Source: Saprospiraceae bacterium
Lineage (GTDB): Bacteria > Bacteroidota > Bacteroidia > Chitinophagales > Saprospiraceae
DNA: 64,000 nt
Direction of reading: 5' to 3'
Assembly (NCBI GenBank): GCA_028285545.1
Contig: JANQPA010000075.1
Coordinates: forward strand, 1 to 64,000
Positions 35,741 through 44,098 of this stretch are shown piece by piece; position 1 is the stretch's first letter, and the number at the start of each line of letters is the position of its first letter. A program made the translations under genes and the position numbers. Below the pieces are notes generated by a model. It saw only the letters and a list, made by a program, of their open reading frames with translations. It was not told the origin of the DNA and made no database searches.

Positions 35741-38408
35741 GGAAAAAAAACACATACCAAAGTTTCCCAAGTGGCTTTTAAGGCAATTCTGTCGGAAAGA
35801 ACACCTCGAAATCTTTTTGGGGGACCTGGAAGAGTTATTTTATCAACGACTGAATACCCTTGGGCCCAAAAAAGCACGGCGTGCTTACTTTTTTGAAGTA
35901 GTGAGTTTATTTAGGCCTTTTGCCTTAAGGAGGATTCGTTTTGCATTCATTTCAAATCAAAGAATTATGTTATCCAATCATTTTAAGATTGCTTTCCGCA
36001 GTCTGAAAAAAAATAAATTTTATTCCTTTATAAATATTTCAGGATTAGCACTTGGTCTGGCAGCGTGTTTATTGGTTTTAGCCTTTACTCAATTTGAGAC
36101 CAGTTTTGATCAAAATCACCCCCATTCAGAACGCCTGTTTCGTGTCAACCAAACCAATGTTTGGGCTCCTGAAGGTGGATTTATGGCTTCTACCCCACCG
36201 CCACTAGCTGCTGCTATCCTCAAAGATTATCCGGAAGTAGAAGCAGTAACTCGCATCAATACACCTGGAGGCAGATTAGTCAGATACACTGGTGAGAATG
36301 GCGAATTGGTCGCCTATAATGAGAGTAGTGTTCTTGCTGCTGATTCTAATTTCTTTGATTTTTTTGCCTTCAGGTTACAGATTGGAGACCCTCAAACTGC
36401 ATTGGTTGGTCCCAATAAAGTAATCCTTTCCCCTGAGGTTGCCCATAAATACTTTGGTGATCAAAATCCTTTAGGAAAAACCTTAGAATTTGGTGAAAAT
36501 CGTCTGCCGGTAGAAGTTAGCGGTGTTACCTTCCCTCAGGAAGACAATCTTCATTTCCATTTTGATTTTTTATTGTCAATGCCAAGTAATCCCAATGTTG
36601 AAAAGTTTGACTGGAGTTGGATTTGGACTCAAATGGCTACTTATGCCCGTTTGAATTCCGCGGATAGTGAGCTTGCTCTGGAGGAGAAAATGTCTGCTTT
36701 GACTAATTTATATGTTAAACCTTCATTATCGAGATTAGGGATGAATTTTGATGACTTTATTAAGAATAAAGGCGGTTGGAACTTTGAGCTTCAGAAAGTT
36801 AGTTCTATTCACCTTGGTTCACAAGGTATTGGCAATAGAATTGGACCTATTGGAAACATTGCTATTGTTCAGCTTTTAAGAGTGATTGCTGTTTTTATCA
36901 TCTTAATTGCCGTTTTGAATTTTGTGAACCTTTCTACGGCCAGGGCAAGTACCAGAGCAAAGGAGATTGGGGTAAAAAAAGCGATGGGTGCGATGAGAAA
37001 GAGTCTTATCCAACAGTTTTTAGTTGAATCGATAACCGTAACCCTATTTGCAGCTATTCTTTCCGTAGGTATCCTTCATTTACTAAGATGGACAATTACT
37101 TATTTTTCTGGTATTGAAATTTCCATTTCACAATTTTGGAAACCAGAATTACTGCTGGTCTTTATTCCTATTCCAATTATTGTTGGACTGATTGCTGGTA
37201 TTTACCCTGCCCTATATTTATCGGCCTTAAAGCCTATGCGTGTTTTAAAAGGAAATCTATCAACGGGCATGAAAAATTCAGCTCTGAGAAATATTTTAGT
37301 GACAGCGCAGTTCACCATATCAATTGCTTTGATGGCCGGAACGGTTCTTATTTATCAGCAGCTTAGATTTATTGAAAATAAAAACCTTGGTTTTGATCAT
37401 GAAAATGTACTGGTGATCAATAATGCTGAAAAGTTAGGTAAGCAAATTGAAAGTTTTAGGAATGAAGTTCGGCAATTTACAGAAGTTAATGCGGCTGCTA
37501 TGGCTATGGATATGCCAGGCAGAGGCAGTTGGGAAGATTTTTTCACCCGGGAAGGATCCAATATTAAATTGTCTATCAGTCAAAATAAGATAGACGAGCA
37601 CTATTTTTCAACACTAGGATTTTCAATTGTTGCTGGAAGGGCATTCGAAGAAGGCCGAGGGGATGATAAAAACGGCCTGATCATTACCGAAACTACGGCC
37701 CGGTTATTTGAATGGGAAAATGAAGAGGCTCTGGGGCAAAAAATCATCTATCCAGGTTACCCTGAAGATCTGCGAGTAATTGGAGTTGCAAAAGACTATC
37801 ATCTGCAATCCTTACGCCAGGAAATTATGCCCAACATGTTTTTCCATTTGGATTCCAAAATGTGGGGAGATCAAAGAGTAGTTGCCATCAAATATAATTA
37901 CTCCAATGAAGATCAGCTATTAAGCAAACTAGAACAAAGCTGGGAAAGAATGACTGATAATGTTCCTTTTGAATATTCATTTTATACTGAAGAAATAGGT
38001 CAATTATATGCCCAGGAAAGAAGCCTTTCTGGCTTATTTTCCATCTTTACAGGATTTTCTCTATTTATAGCCATAATAGGGTTAATTGGTTTACTTTCCT
38101 TCTCAACTGAACAGCGAAAAAAAGAGATTGGGGTTCGCAAAGTACTAGGTGCTACCAAGCTACAGATTTTCACCTTACTCAATAAGCAGTATTTAGGTTT
38201 ATTTTTGCTGGCCTTGCTTTTGGCAATGCCCTTATCCTGGCAAAGAATGCAAGCCTGGCTCAATTCTTTTGCTTATAGGATAGATGTATCTGTTTTTGTT
38301 TATCTATTAGCAGGAGCCGTGGTTATTATTTTATCCTTAGCTAGTGTCAGTTACTTGTCCTTGAGGATCGCTTCTACCAATCCGGCTGAGGTGTTGAAGG
38401 ATGAGTAA
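35733..38408 (+). CDS. FtsX/MacB-type ABC permease with prefix domain (second of tandem pair)
   Basis: An 891-residue inner-membrane permease, paralogue of the preceding gene and translationally coupled to it (ATG at 35733 inside the previous gene's last codons). Prefix domain: KWLLRQFCRKEHLEIFLG and DLEELFYQRLNTLGPKKAR, nearly the same as its neighbour. FtsX halves are marked by INISGLALGLAACLLVLAF, LSTARASTRAKEIGVKKAMG and LSFSTEQRKKEIGVRKVLG. Closely related prefix domains but different periplasmic domains suggest tandem duplication followed by divergence of the ligand or partner face. Confidence 0.92.
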   Translation: MSREKKHIPKFPKWLLRQFCRKEHLEIFLGDLEELFYQRLNTLGPKKARRAYFFEVVSLFRPFALRRIRFAFISNQRIMLSNHFKIAFRSLKKNKFYSFINISGLALGLAACLLVLAFTQFETSFDQNHPHSERLFRVNQTNVWAPEGGFMASTPPPLAAAILKDYPEVEAVTRINTPGGRLVRYTGENGELVAYNESSVLAADSNFFDFFAFRLQIGDPQTALVGPNKVILSPEVAHKYFGDQNPLGKTLEFGENRLPVEVSGVTFPQEDNLHFHFDFLLSMPSNPNVEKFDWSWIWTQMATYARLNSADSELALEEKMSALTNLYVKPSLSRLGMNFDDFIKNKGGWNFELQKVSSIHLGSQGIGNRIGPIGNIAIVQLLRVIAVFIILIAVLNFVNLSTARASTRAKEIGVKKAMGAMRKSLIQQFLVESITVTLFAAILSVGILHLLRWTITYFSGIEISISQFWKPELLLVFIPIPIIVGLIAGIYPALYLSALKPMRVLKGNLSTGMKNSALRNILVTAQFTISIALMAGTVLIYQQLRFIENKNLGFDHENVLVINNAEKLGKQIESFRNEVRQFTEVNAAAMAMDMPGRGSWEDFFTREGSNIKLSISQNKIDEHYFSTLGFSIVAGRAFEEGRGDDKNGLIITETTARLFEWENEEALGQKIIYPGYPEDLRVIGVAKDYHLQSLRQEIMPNMFFHLDSKMWGDQRVVAIKYNYSNEDQLLSKLEQSWERMTDNVPFEYSFYTEEIGQLYAQERSLSGLFSIFTGFSLFIAIIGLIGLLSFSTEQRKKEIGVRKVLGATKLQIFTLLNKQYLGLFLLALLLAMPLSWQRMQAWLNSFAYRIDVSVFVYLLAGAVVIILSLASVSYLSLRIASTNPAEVLKDE

Positions 38409-38461
38409 GCGAAATTAAGATTGGCACTTTTTCGCTATCTTTAAAAGAAACGCTCTGCGGT

Positions 38462-38923
38462 ATGCAATCTATTCGTTTCTCAATTAACGGGGCTTCCTTT
38501 AAGACTGAGGTGGACCCCGGAACTCCATTATTATATATCCTTCGCAATCATTTTCATTTAAATGGACCTAAATATGGTTGTGGACTAGGACAATGTGGTG
38601 CCTGTATGATTTTAATTGATAATAAAGCTACGCTTAGTTGTATGGTCAACCTGGAAGGAATAGAAGGAAAAACCATCACAACGCTGGCTGGATTAAGTGC
38701 AAAAAGCGGAAAGCTTCACCCGGTCCAGCAAGCATTTATTGAGGAGCAAGCTGCACAATGTGGGTACTGCACCAATGGGATGATCATTTCTGCAGTATCC
38801 CTTCTTAAGGACAATTCATCTCCCAGCGAGGCTGAGATTAGACAGGCCTTGCAAATCAACCTTTGTCGCTGTGGTACTCAATCCAGGGTTATCAAAGCTG
38901 TCAAAAAGGCCTCCAAAATTTAA
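38462..38923 (+). CDS. (2Fe-2S) small subunit of an IorAB-type molybdenum hydroxylase
   Basis: A 153-residue electron-transfer subunit. The N-terminal plant-type ferredoxin domain carries CGLGQCGAC plus a fourth Cys in LSCMV; the C-terminal helical [2Fe-2S] domain carries CGYCTNGM and CRCG. Both clusters are therefore complete. It passes electrons from the molybdopterin subunit encoded next (55 bp downstream) to an external acceptor, as in isoquinoline 1-oxidoreductase and aldehyde dehydrogenases of this type. No FAD subunit is nearby, fitting the two-subunit Ior class. Confidence 0.92.
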   Translation: MQSIRFSINGASFKTEVDPGTPLLYILRNHFHLNGPKYGCGLGQCGACMILIDNKATLSCMVNLEGIEGKTITTLAGLSAKSGKLHPVQQAFIEEQAAQCGYCTNGMIISAVSLLKDNSSPSEAEIRQALQINLCRCGTQSRVIKAVKKASKI

Positions 38924-38978
38924 GGGCTTATTATTGACTTCCCTGACTTGAATATAATCACCCATAATTAATATCGAT

Positions 38979-41156
38979 ATGCAATCCATTAATCGTAGAA
39001 AATTTATCCAGACCACTACCAGCTTGAGCATTGGTTTCACCCTATTTGGTTGTCTTCCAAAGGAAAATGATGCCAACAGAGGTTCTGTTTTCAGCTCACC
39101 TTCTATGCCTGCCAGGGATATTCCTGATAGGGATCAGATAGATGCCTGGCTGCAAGTCCTGGAAGATGGAAGAATACAGGTCTTAACAGGGAAAATGGAG
39201 TTGGGGCAAGGGCTAACGGTAGTCATGCAACAAGTAGCAGGTGAAGAATTAAACATTCCTCCTGGGGATATAAATATAGTGCTTGCGGATACCGGATTAA
39301 CACAAAATGAGGGCTATACCGCCGGAAGTCGAGGAGTGGAAAGGAGTGCTATGCAAGTGAGAAGAGCTGCTGCTGCCGCCAGAGAAGTGATTAAAAAATT
39401 GGCTGCTGAAAATTGGGGGCTTTCTCCTGACCAGATAAAAATAGAAAATAGAAAAGTAAAATCTTTAAATGGACAGAAAGAGATTTCTTTTGCAGACTTA
39501 CTTAAAGATCAGCAATTTTCATCAGCTATTCCTGAGAATATCCCCTTGAAAGCCAAAGAAGATTATCAATGGGTAGGTCAGGCCATTCCACATCCTGAAA
39601 TGGAAAAAATTGTCCGTGGTGAAGCATTATATGTTCAGGATTTAAGGTTTCCGGGAATGCTACATGCCAGAGTATTAAAACCTTTAATTTATGGGGCAAA
39701 ACTACTCAGTTACCCAGAGGAAGTAGCCCAAATGTCCGGAATTACTAAGATTGTTGTTAATGGTTCTTTTTTAGGAGTTTTGGCAAAGGAAGAATATCAG
39801 GCACTAAAAGCTTTAGAGGCACTTAGAAAAGGTGCAAGCTGGGAAGTAGAAAATCCAACTATTGAATTTAGTTCAGCCGCTGATTTTATGTTGAAAAATG
39901 GGAACGGGGAAAAAATCAGCAACTCAAATAAATATACTCACAATGCAGTATATGCCAAACCATACACCATGCATGGCTCCATTGGTCCTTCTTGTGCCGT
40001 AGCTCATTTTGAAGAGGGGTTACTTCACATTTGGTCCTCTACTCAGGGCGTTTACCCCTTAAGATCATCCATTAGTGATTTAACTGGTCTGGCAGAAGAA
40101 AACATCAGAATTTCGGGCATTCGTGGATCTGGCTGTTATGGTCACAATGGAGCAGATGATGTAGCAGCAGATGCGGCTATTTTAGCCATGGATTTTCCAG
40201 GAACCCCCATCCGCTTGCAATGGCAAAGGGAAGATGAGCATAAGTGGGAGCCATATGGTTCAGCTATGCGCATGGAATTATCGGCTAATTTATCTACTCA
40301 GGGCAAGATTACGGCATGGGATTATCAACTTTGGTCAGATGGCCATAGTACTCGCCCCAGAGGTGATGCCGCCAATTTAATATCTTCTCGCTATTTAGAG
40401 CAGCCATTTGAATTTAAACCTAGAGCTCGAGTAGGCGGAGGAACCAGGAATTCAGAGCCTTATTATGATATTCCCAATCCCAAAATCCAGGATACCTATG
40501 TTAGTGGGCCTTTACGGGTCTCTGCATTGCGAAGTTTGGGTGCTTATGCAAATATTTTTGCTATAGAATCATTTATGGAAGAATTGGCTGAGAAAGCGGG
40601 CCAAAATCCACTGGCTTTCAGGATCAATCATTCTAAGGATGAACGTTCAATTGCTGTTTTACAAAAACTTTCGGAAGTTCTCAGAAATGTGAGCTTAAAA
40701 GAAGGGGAAGGTATTGGTTATGGTTTTTCAAGGTATAAAAACACAGCTGCCTACTGTGCAGTTGCTTCCTTAGTCAGTGTGGATTTATCGGCACAAAAAG
40801 TACAGCCTTTAAAAATGTGGGCAGTAATAGATGCCGGCGAGGTCATAAACAGTGATGGTCTAATAAATCAAACAGAAGGTGGAATGATTCAAGCTGCCAG
40901 CTGGACGCTCAAAGAAGAAGTAAAATTTAAAGCAGATGAAATCACTAGCAAAGATTGGTTGAGCTATCCCATACTCAGATATGATGCCATTCCAGAAACA
41001 GAAGTTTTCATTATTGATCGGCCTGAATTACCTCCACTTGGAGCAGGAGAAGCGGCTCAAGGCCCTGCAGGAGCCTCGATTGCCAATGCAGTATATGGTG
41101 CTTGTGGTCAGAGGGTTAGGGAGTTACCAATAGAGAAAGCCTTGGTATGGTTATAG
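38979..41156 (+). CDS. Molybdopterin large subunit of an IorAB-type hydroxylase (Tat-exported)
   Basis: A 725-residue subunit of the xanthine oxidase superfamily. It begins with a Tat signal (SINRRKFIQTT, then a hydrophobic run and a Cys in FTLFGC, possibly a Tat lipoprotein), so it acts in the periplasm. Cofactor-binding motifs include TGKMELGQGLTVVMQQVAGE, GSRGVERSAMQ, STQGVY, GIRGSGCYGHNGADD and the late GAGEAAQGPAG, which carries the catalytic Glu. Length is in the range of single-chain Ior beta subunits. Substrate (aldehyde or N-heterocycle) cannot be told from sequence. Its stop lies 3 bp from the stop of the opposing glycosidase. Confidence 0.9.
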   Translation: MQSINRRKFIQTTTSLSIGFTLFGCLPKENDANRGSVFSSPSMPARDIPDRDQIDAWLQVLEDGRIQVLTGKMELGQGLTVVMQQVAGEELNIPPGDINIVLADTGLTQNEGYTAGSRGVERSAMQVRRAAAAAREVIKKLAAENWGLSPDQIKIENRKVKSLNGQKEISFADLLKDQQFSSAIPENIPLKAKEDYQWVGQAIPHPEMEKIVRGEALYVQDLRFPGMLHARVLKPLIYGAKLLSYPEEVAQMSGITKIVVNGSFLGVLAKEEYQALKALEALRKGASWEVENPTIEFSSAADFMLKNGNGEKISNSNKYTHNAVYAKPYTMHGSIGPSCAVAHFEEGLLHIWSSTQGVYPLRSSISDLTGLAEENIRISGIRGSGCYGHNGADDVAADAAILAMDFPGTPIRLQWQREDEHKWEPYGSAMRMELSANLSTQGKITAWDYQLWSDGHSTRPRGDAANLISSRYLEQPFEFKPRARVGGGTRNSEPYYDIPNPKIQDTYVSGPLRVSALRSLGAYANIFAIESFMEELAEKAGQNPLAFRINHSKDERSIAVLQKLSEVLRNVSLKEGEGIGYGFSRYKNTAAYCAVASLVSVDLSAQKVQPLKMWAVIDAGEVINSDGLINQTEGGMIQAASWTLKEEVKFKADEITSKDWLSYPILRYDAIPETEVFIIDRPELPPLGAGEAAQGPAGASIANAVYGACGQRVRELPIEKALVWL

Positions 41157-41159
41157 CAA

Positions 41160-43163
41160 TTATTCTAAACTAACTTGATGAGTTGCTCCCTTTGCCATAG
41201 ATTTTTTATATAAAATCTTACCTGAGGTATCTGTTAAGCTTACTTCTATATCCTGTTCAAGTCTTTTTACCATTAGGCTCCAGGTCCTGCCAAAAGCATG
41301 AATATTTTCTAAAGACATCTCCTCCCAGTTTTCCGGTAATTGGGGAGTACATTCAAAAGAATTAAGTCCAGTTGGTCTGATACCAAAGACTCCTTCTGTA
41401 AAAATACGGCAGTACAAGCCACTTTCAGCAGATAAATGGCTTTGGTTATATTCTGGGTAGGCCTCTATAACATAAGGAACATGCTCCCCAAGCAATCGAT
41501 TTTGTGAAAAAGCAATTAATTTTTCCATCCCCTGATTCACTGCCCCGGCGGCCATCACCCCTCTTAAGGCATATAATGTTGAGCGATCCCAAACGGTAGT
41601 TGTTCCTGCCTTGGTTAGCAGGCCACTTTGAGTCCACAGTCTAGATGAAAATAAGGCAGCAATGGTTCCTTCCACCTGATCATAAATACCTACAGTTAAA
41701 GGGATGCAAATCCAACTTCTTAACACATCATTTCCTTCATAATATTGATAAGTAGCATAGCCTTCCACCTCTGCTTCAAAATGTTGGTTTATGGCTTTAC
41801 GTAATGCTATTGCCTGAAGTCGATACTTTTTTATCTGATTTTCCTCTACACCCAATTCTTTGGCCAAATAGGCGGCTGAAAGGAGTGCATCATAATAAAG
41901 GCAGGAAGTGCTTAAATTGGCATCACCGGCAGGAAATCGTCCCTCTAGTTCATCTGTATCGGAAGCAATAATCCCATTAGGTCTCTTTTTGCGATCATTA
42001 TATTCCAAACACCATTCTATAAGGGGCCATAATTCTTTACTCCACTCCTGATTACCAGATGCGAGAGCAAACCTGGCCGCCCCATAAGCAATCATGGCCA
42101 TGTCTCCCCGATCACCAGCGCCATTCCAATAGCTTCTACCTTCAGCAATGATAGAGCTTGGGATGGGCTTATATTCAGGATTGATGTACCGGGCAAAATG
42201 ACGAAAACTATTTAGGGCGCTTTCATTACCAGCAACATTACCAAGAAAGGGGAAGAAGGGATTTACATATTCAGCTTGATCATTGGCCCAGATAGCAGCC
42301 AGGTATTTATTATAGCCACCTGGGCCATGCATCAATCCTCCACGAGTAGAGAATATACTTTCCGCAGCCCTAATTTTTGAAAAGCGAAAAAGACGGTTTA
42401 GGGCCTCATCAGGAGTTGACAATACAAGCTCTTGAGAAGATTCCTGAATAAAATGTTGGCGGGCTAATAATTCAGCGCTGGGGTAACCAAAATAAGGAGC
42501 ATCTTTTTCTTTTCGGGCAGCCCGGACAAGACTATATTTTAATTGATCACCTGGTCCTAGCAGGAATGCACCTTCTCCAATGAGAAATTCATCAATTAGA
42601 TAAGACCCCCAGGTTCCTTTATCAGCAGCAGTTTGATCTTGCTTACGCCAATTGGGAATCACTACTTTGACATCCTTGCTGCCATTATTGATAAGAGTAT
42701 AATGATCAAAAACCACTGGAGAGTGCAGGCTAGGGAACACATTCAATTCAAGCACGATATCCTCCTTCCATTGGCTTGTTACTTTTAATGTTCCATCAAT
42801 ATGGACTTTCGTTGCTTTAAGGTAATGCATGGTTTCTCCATTGACAATCGGCAAGGGGATCTCATCATCATTGATTCGTCTTTGCAGACTAGCATGAGTA
42901 TCATCAGGAATGGTCCTTAACATGGGCCAGCGAATTACTCGCTCAGCACTAAAACCCCCAAAAGAATCAATCTGCCACTCCAAAATCATATCCACTTTTT
43001 GGCCTGACATAGCCATATGATCCTTATGAGGATATATAGGATTATCTAACAGATTCCATTGAATTCCGCTTTTTTGATCCAACTCCCATCTATTGGCCTC
43101 ATTTTGGGCGGAAAGTTGAAGGGAAAAGAGGGTAAAAAAGATAAAAGGGTAAGCTAAAGACAT
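41160..43163 (-). CDS. Exported six-hairpin (alpha/alpha-6 barrel) glycosidase-like protein
   Basis: A 667-residue exported protein taken to start at 43163, giving signal peptide MSLAYPFIFFTLFSLQLSAQ; in-frame ATGs upstream (43178, 43202) are also within or near repeats. After an N-terminal beta domain comes a six-hairpin glycosidase barrel: GGLMHGPGGYNKYLAAIWANDQ, SYWNGAGDRGDMAM, SDTDELEGRFPAGDANLSTS, GTTTVWDRSTLYALRG, AYPEYNQSHLSAESGLYCR, then a C-terminal beta domain (GRTWSLMVKRL). Relatives are alpha-L-rhamnosidases and GH95/GH65-like enzymes; the exact linkage is unknown. Notably, the start codon lies inside a palindrome. Confidence 0.82.
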   Translation of the reverse strand: MSLAYPFIFFTLFSLQLSAQNEANRWELDQKSGIQWNLLDNPIYPHKDHMAMSGQKVDMILEWQIDSFGGFSAERVIRWPMLRTIPDDTHASLQRRINDDEIPLPIVNGETMHYLKATKVHIDGTLKVTSQWKEDIVLELNVFPSLHSPVVFDHYTLINNGSKDVKVVIPNWRKQDQTAADKGTWGSYLIDEFLIGEGAFLLGPGDQLKYSLVRAARKEKDAPYFGYPSAELLARQHFIQESSQELVLSTPDEALNRLFRFSKIRAAESIFSTRGGLMHGPGGYNKYLAAIWANDQAEYVNPFFPFLGNVAGNESALNSFRHFARYINPEYKPIPSSIIAEGRSYWNGAGDRGDMAMIAYGAARFALASGNQEWSKELWPLIEWCLEYNDRKKRPNGIIASDTDELEGRFPAGDANLSTSCLYYDALLSAAYLAKELGVEENQIKKYRLQAIALRKAINQHFEAEVEGYATYQYYEGNDVLRSWICIPLTVGIYDQVEGTIAALFSSRLWTQSGLLTKAGTTTVWDRSTLYALRGVMAAGAVNQGMEKLIAFSQNRLLGEHVPYVIEAYPEYNQSHLSAESGLYCRIFTEGVFGIRPTGLNSFECTPQLPENWEEMSLENIHAFGRTWSLMVKRLEQDIEVSLTDTSGKILYKKSMAKGATHQVSLE

Positions 43164-43185
43164 GTCATACCTAGACATGACATGT
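43160..43185. repeat. ACATGTCAT-family palindrome containing a start codon
   Basis: A 26-bp copy (ACATGTCATACCT, then AGACATGACATGT). On the minus strand its last ATG (43163-43161) is the likely start codon of the glycosidase gene, so a hairpin here would cover the start. Confidence 0.75.
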
Positions 43186-43256
43186 CCATTTTTTGAGGAC
43201 ATATCACTTTTTAGGATTTGGGCTAATCTGTTCATAATCAGGCATAAATTCAAGAT

Positions 43257-43314
43257 TTTGAAATAAGCTAAGACATGACATGTCTAGACATGTCATGTCT
43301 TAGCTTATTTCAAA
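43257..43314. repeat. 58-bp perfect palindrome built on the ACATGTCAT core
   Basis: Bases 43257-43285 are the exact reverse complement of 43286-43314. The inner 34 bp are the usual repeat core (half AAGACATGACATGTCT); the outer arms (TTTGAAATAAGCT) are unique to this copy. It lies between the LytTR regulator and the glycosidase gene. Confidence 0.9.
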
Positions 43315-43337
43315 TGTCATGTTTAATTATGACATAT
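43314..43337. repeat. ACATGTCAT-family palindrome, shortened copy
   Basis: ATGTCATGTTTA followed by ATTATGACATAT, a slightly diverged 24-bp copy touching the 58-bp palindrome and ending 7 bp before the LytTR regulator's stop codon. Confidence 0.7.
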
Positions 43338-43343
43338 CTGAAT

Positions 43344-44093
43344 TTATACAGATAATAATGCCAGCAATTGTTCTTTTTTATTCTTGGATATAGGAACACG
43401 TTGCTTATTTTTCATAACCAGATAGCCTCCATCCGTTTTGATGTATTCCTTAACTCTACGAAGTTGAATGACATAAGAGTTATGAGGCCTGTAAAAACCA
43501 AAGGGTTCCAGCATTTCTTCAAATTCTTTGAGCGTTTTGGAGATGAGTCTTTTTCCTCCATCCTCTAAATGAACAATGGTGTAGTTACTGCTAGCTTCGC
43601 AAAGAACAATTTGCTCAGGTTCTACATACTCTATGCTTTCCTTAGAGATGAGGCCAATTTTTCCAGGATGGCCATTCCGTTCGGCCTGGACATTTTTAAT
43701 CAATTGATTTAATTGAACAGTAGGTAAGCTGGAACTTCTTTCTGTATGCTTTTTAACAGCTTCCACCAATTCCTTATTTTGAACAGGTTTAAGCAAATAA
43801 TCCAAGGCACTGAATTTAATGGCTTTTATCCCAAATGCATCGTAGGCTGTAACAAAAATGATGTCAAATAGAATAGGCTTACCCAATTCCTCTAAAACAT
43901 CAAATCCACTAAGTTTAGGCATTTCTATATCCAAAAATAATAGATCCACCGTATTACTTTTTAACCATTCTATCCCCTTGAGCGGGTTTCTAAAAGTATG
44001 CAGCACCTCAACTTCAGGGCAGTAATGATTTAACTTCCACTCTAGTGTTTCAATGCTATGTTGTTCATCGTCAATAATGGCGGCTTTAATCAT
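43344..44093 (-). CDS. LytTR-family response regulator
   Basis: A 249-residue regulator with an N-terminal receiver (IIDDEQHSIETL; phospho-accepting D55 in LLFLDIEMPK; VTAYDAFGIKAIKFSALDYL) and a C-terminal LytTR DNA-binding domain (IVLCEASSNYTIVHLEDGG; FYRPHNSYVIQLRRVKEYI; RVPISKNKKEQLL). It lies 5 bp after the sensor kinase gene on the same strand and is clearly its partner. LytTR regulators bind direct repeats upstream of targets; the nearby exported glycosidase gene is a possible target, which is inference only. Confidence 0.95.
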   Translation of the reverse strand: MIKAAIIDDEQHSIETLEWKLNHYCPEVEVLHTFRNPLKGIEWLKSNTVDLLFLDIEMPKLSGFDVLEELGKPILFDIIFVTAYDAFGIKAIKFSALDYLLKPVQNKELVEAVKKHTERSSSLPTVQLNQLIKNVQAERNGHPGKIGLISKESIEYVEPEQIVLCEASSNYTIVHLEDGGKRLISKTLKEFEEMLEPFGFYRPHNSYVIQLRRVKEYIKTDGGYLVMKNKQRVPISKNKKEQLLALLSV

Positions 44094-44098
44094 GATAT

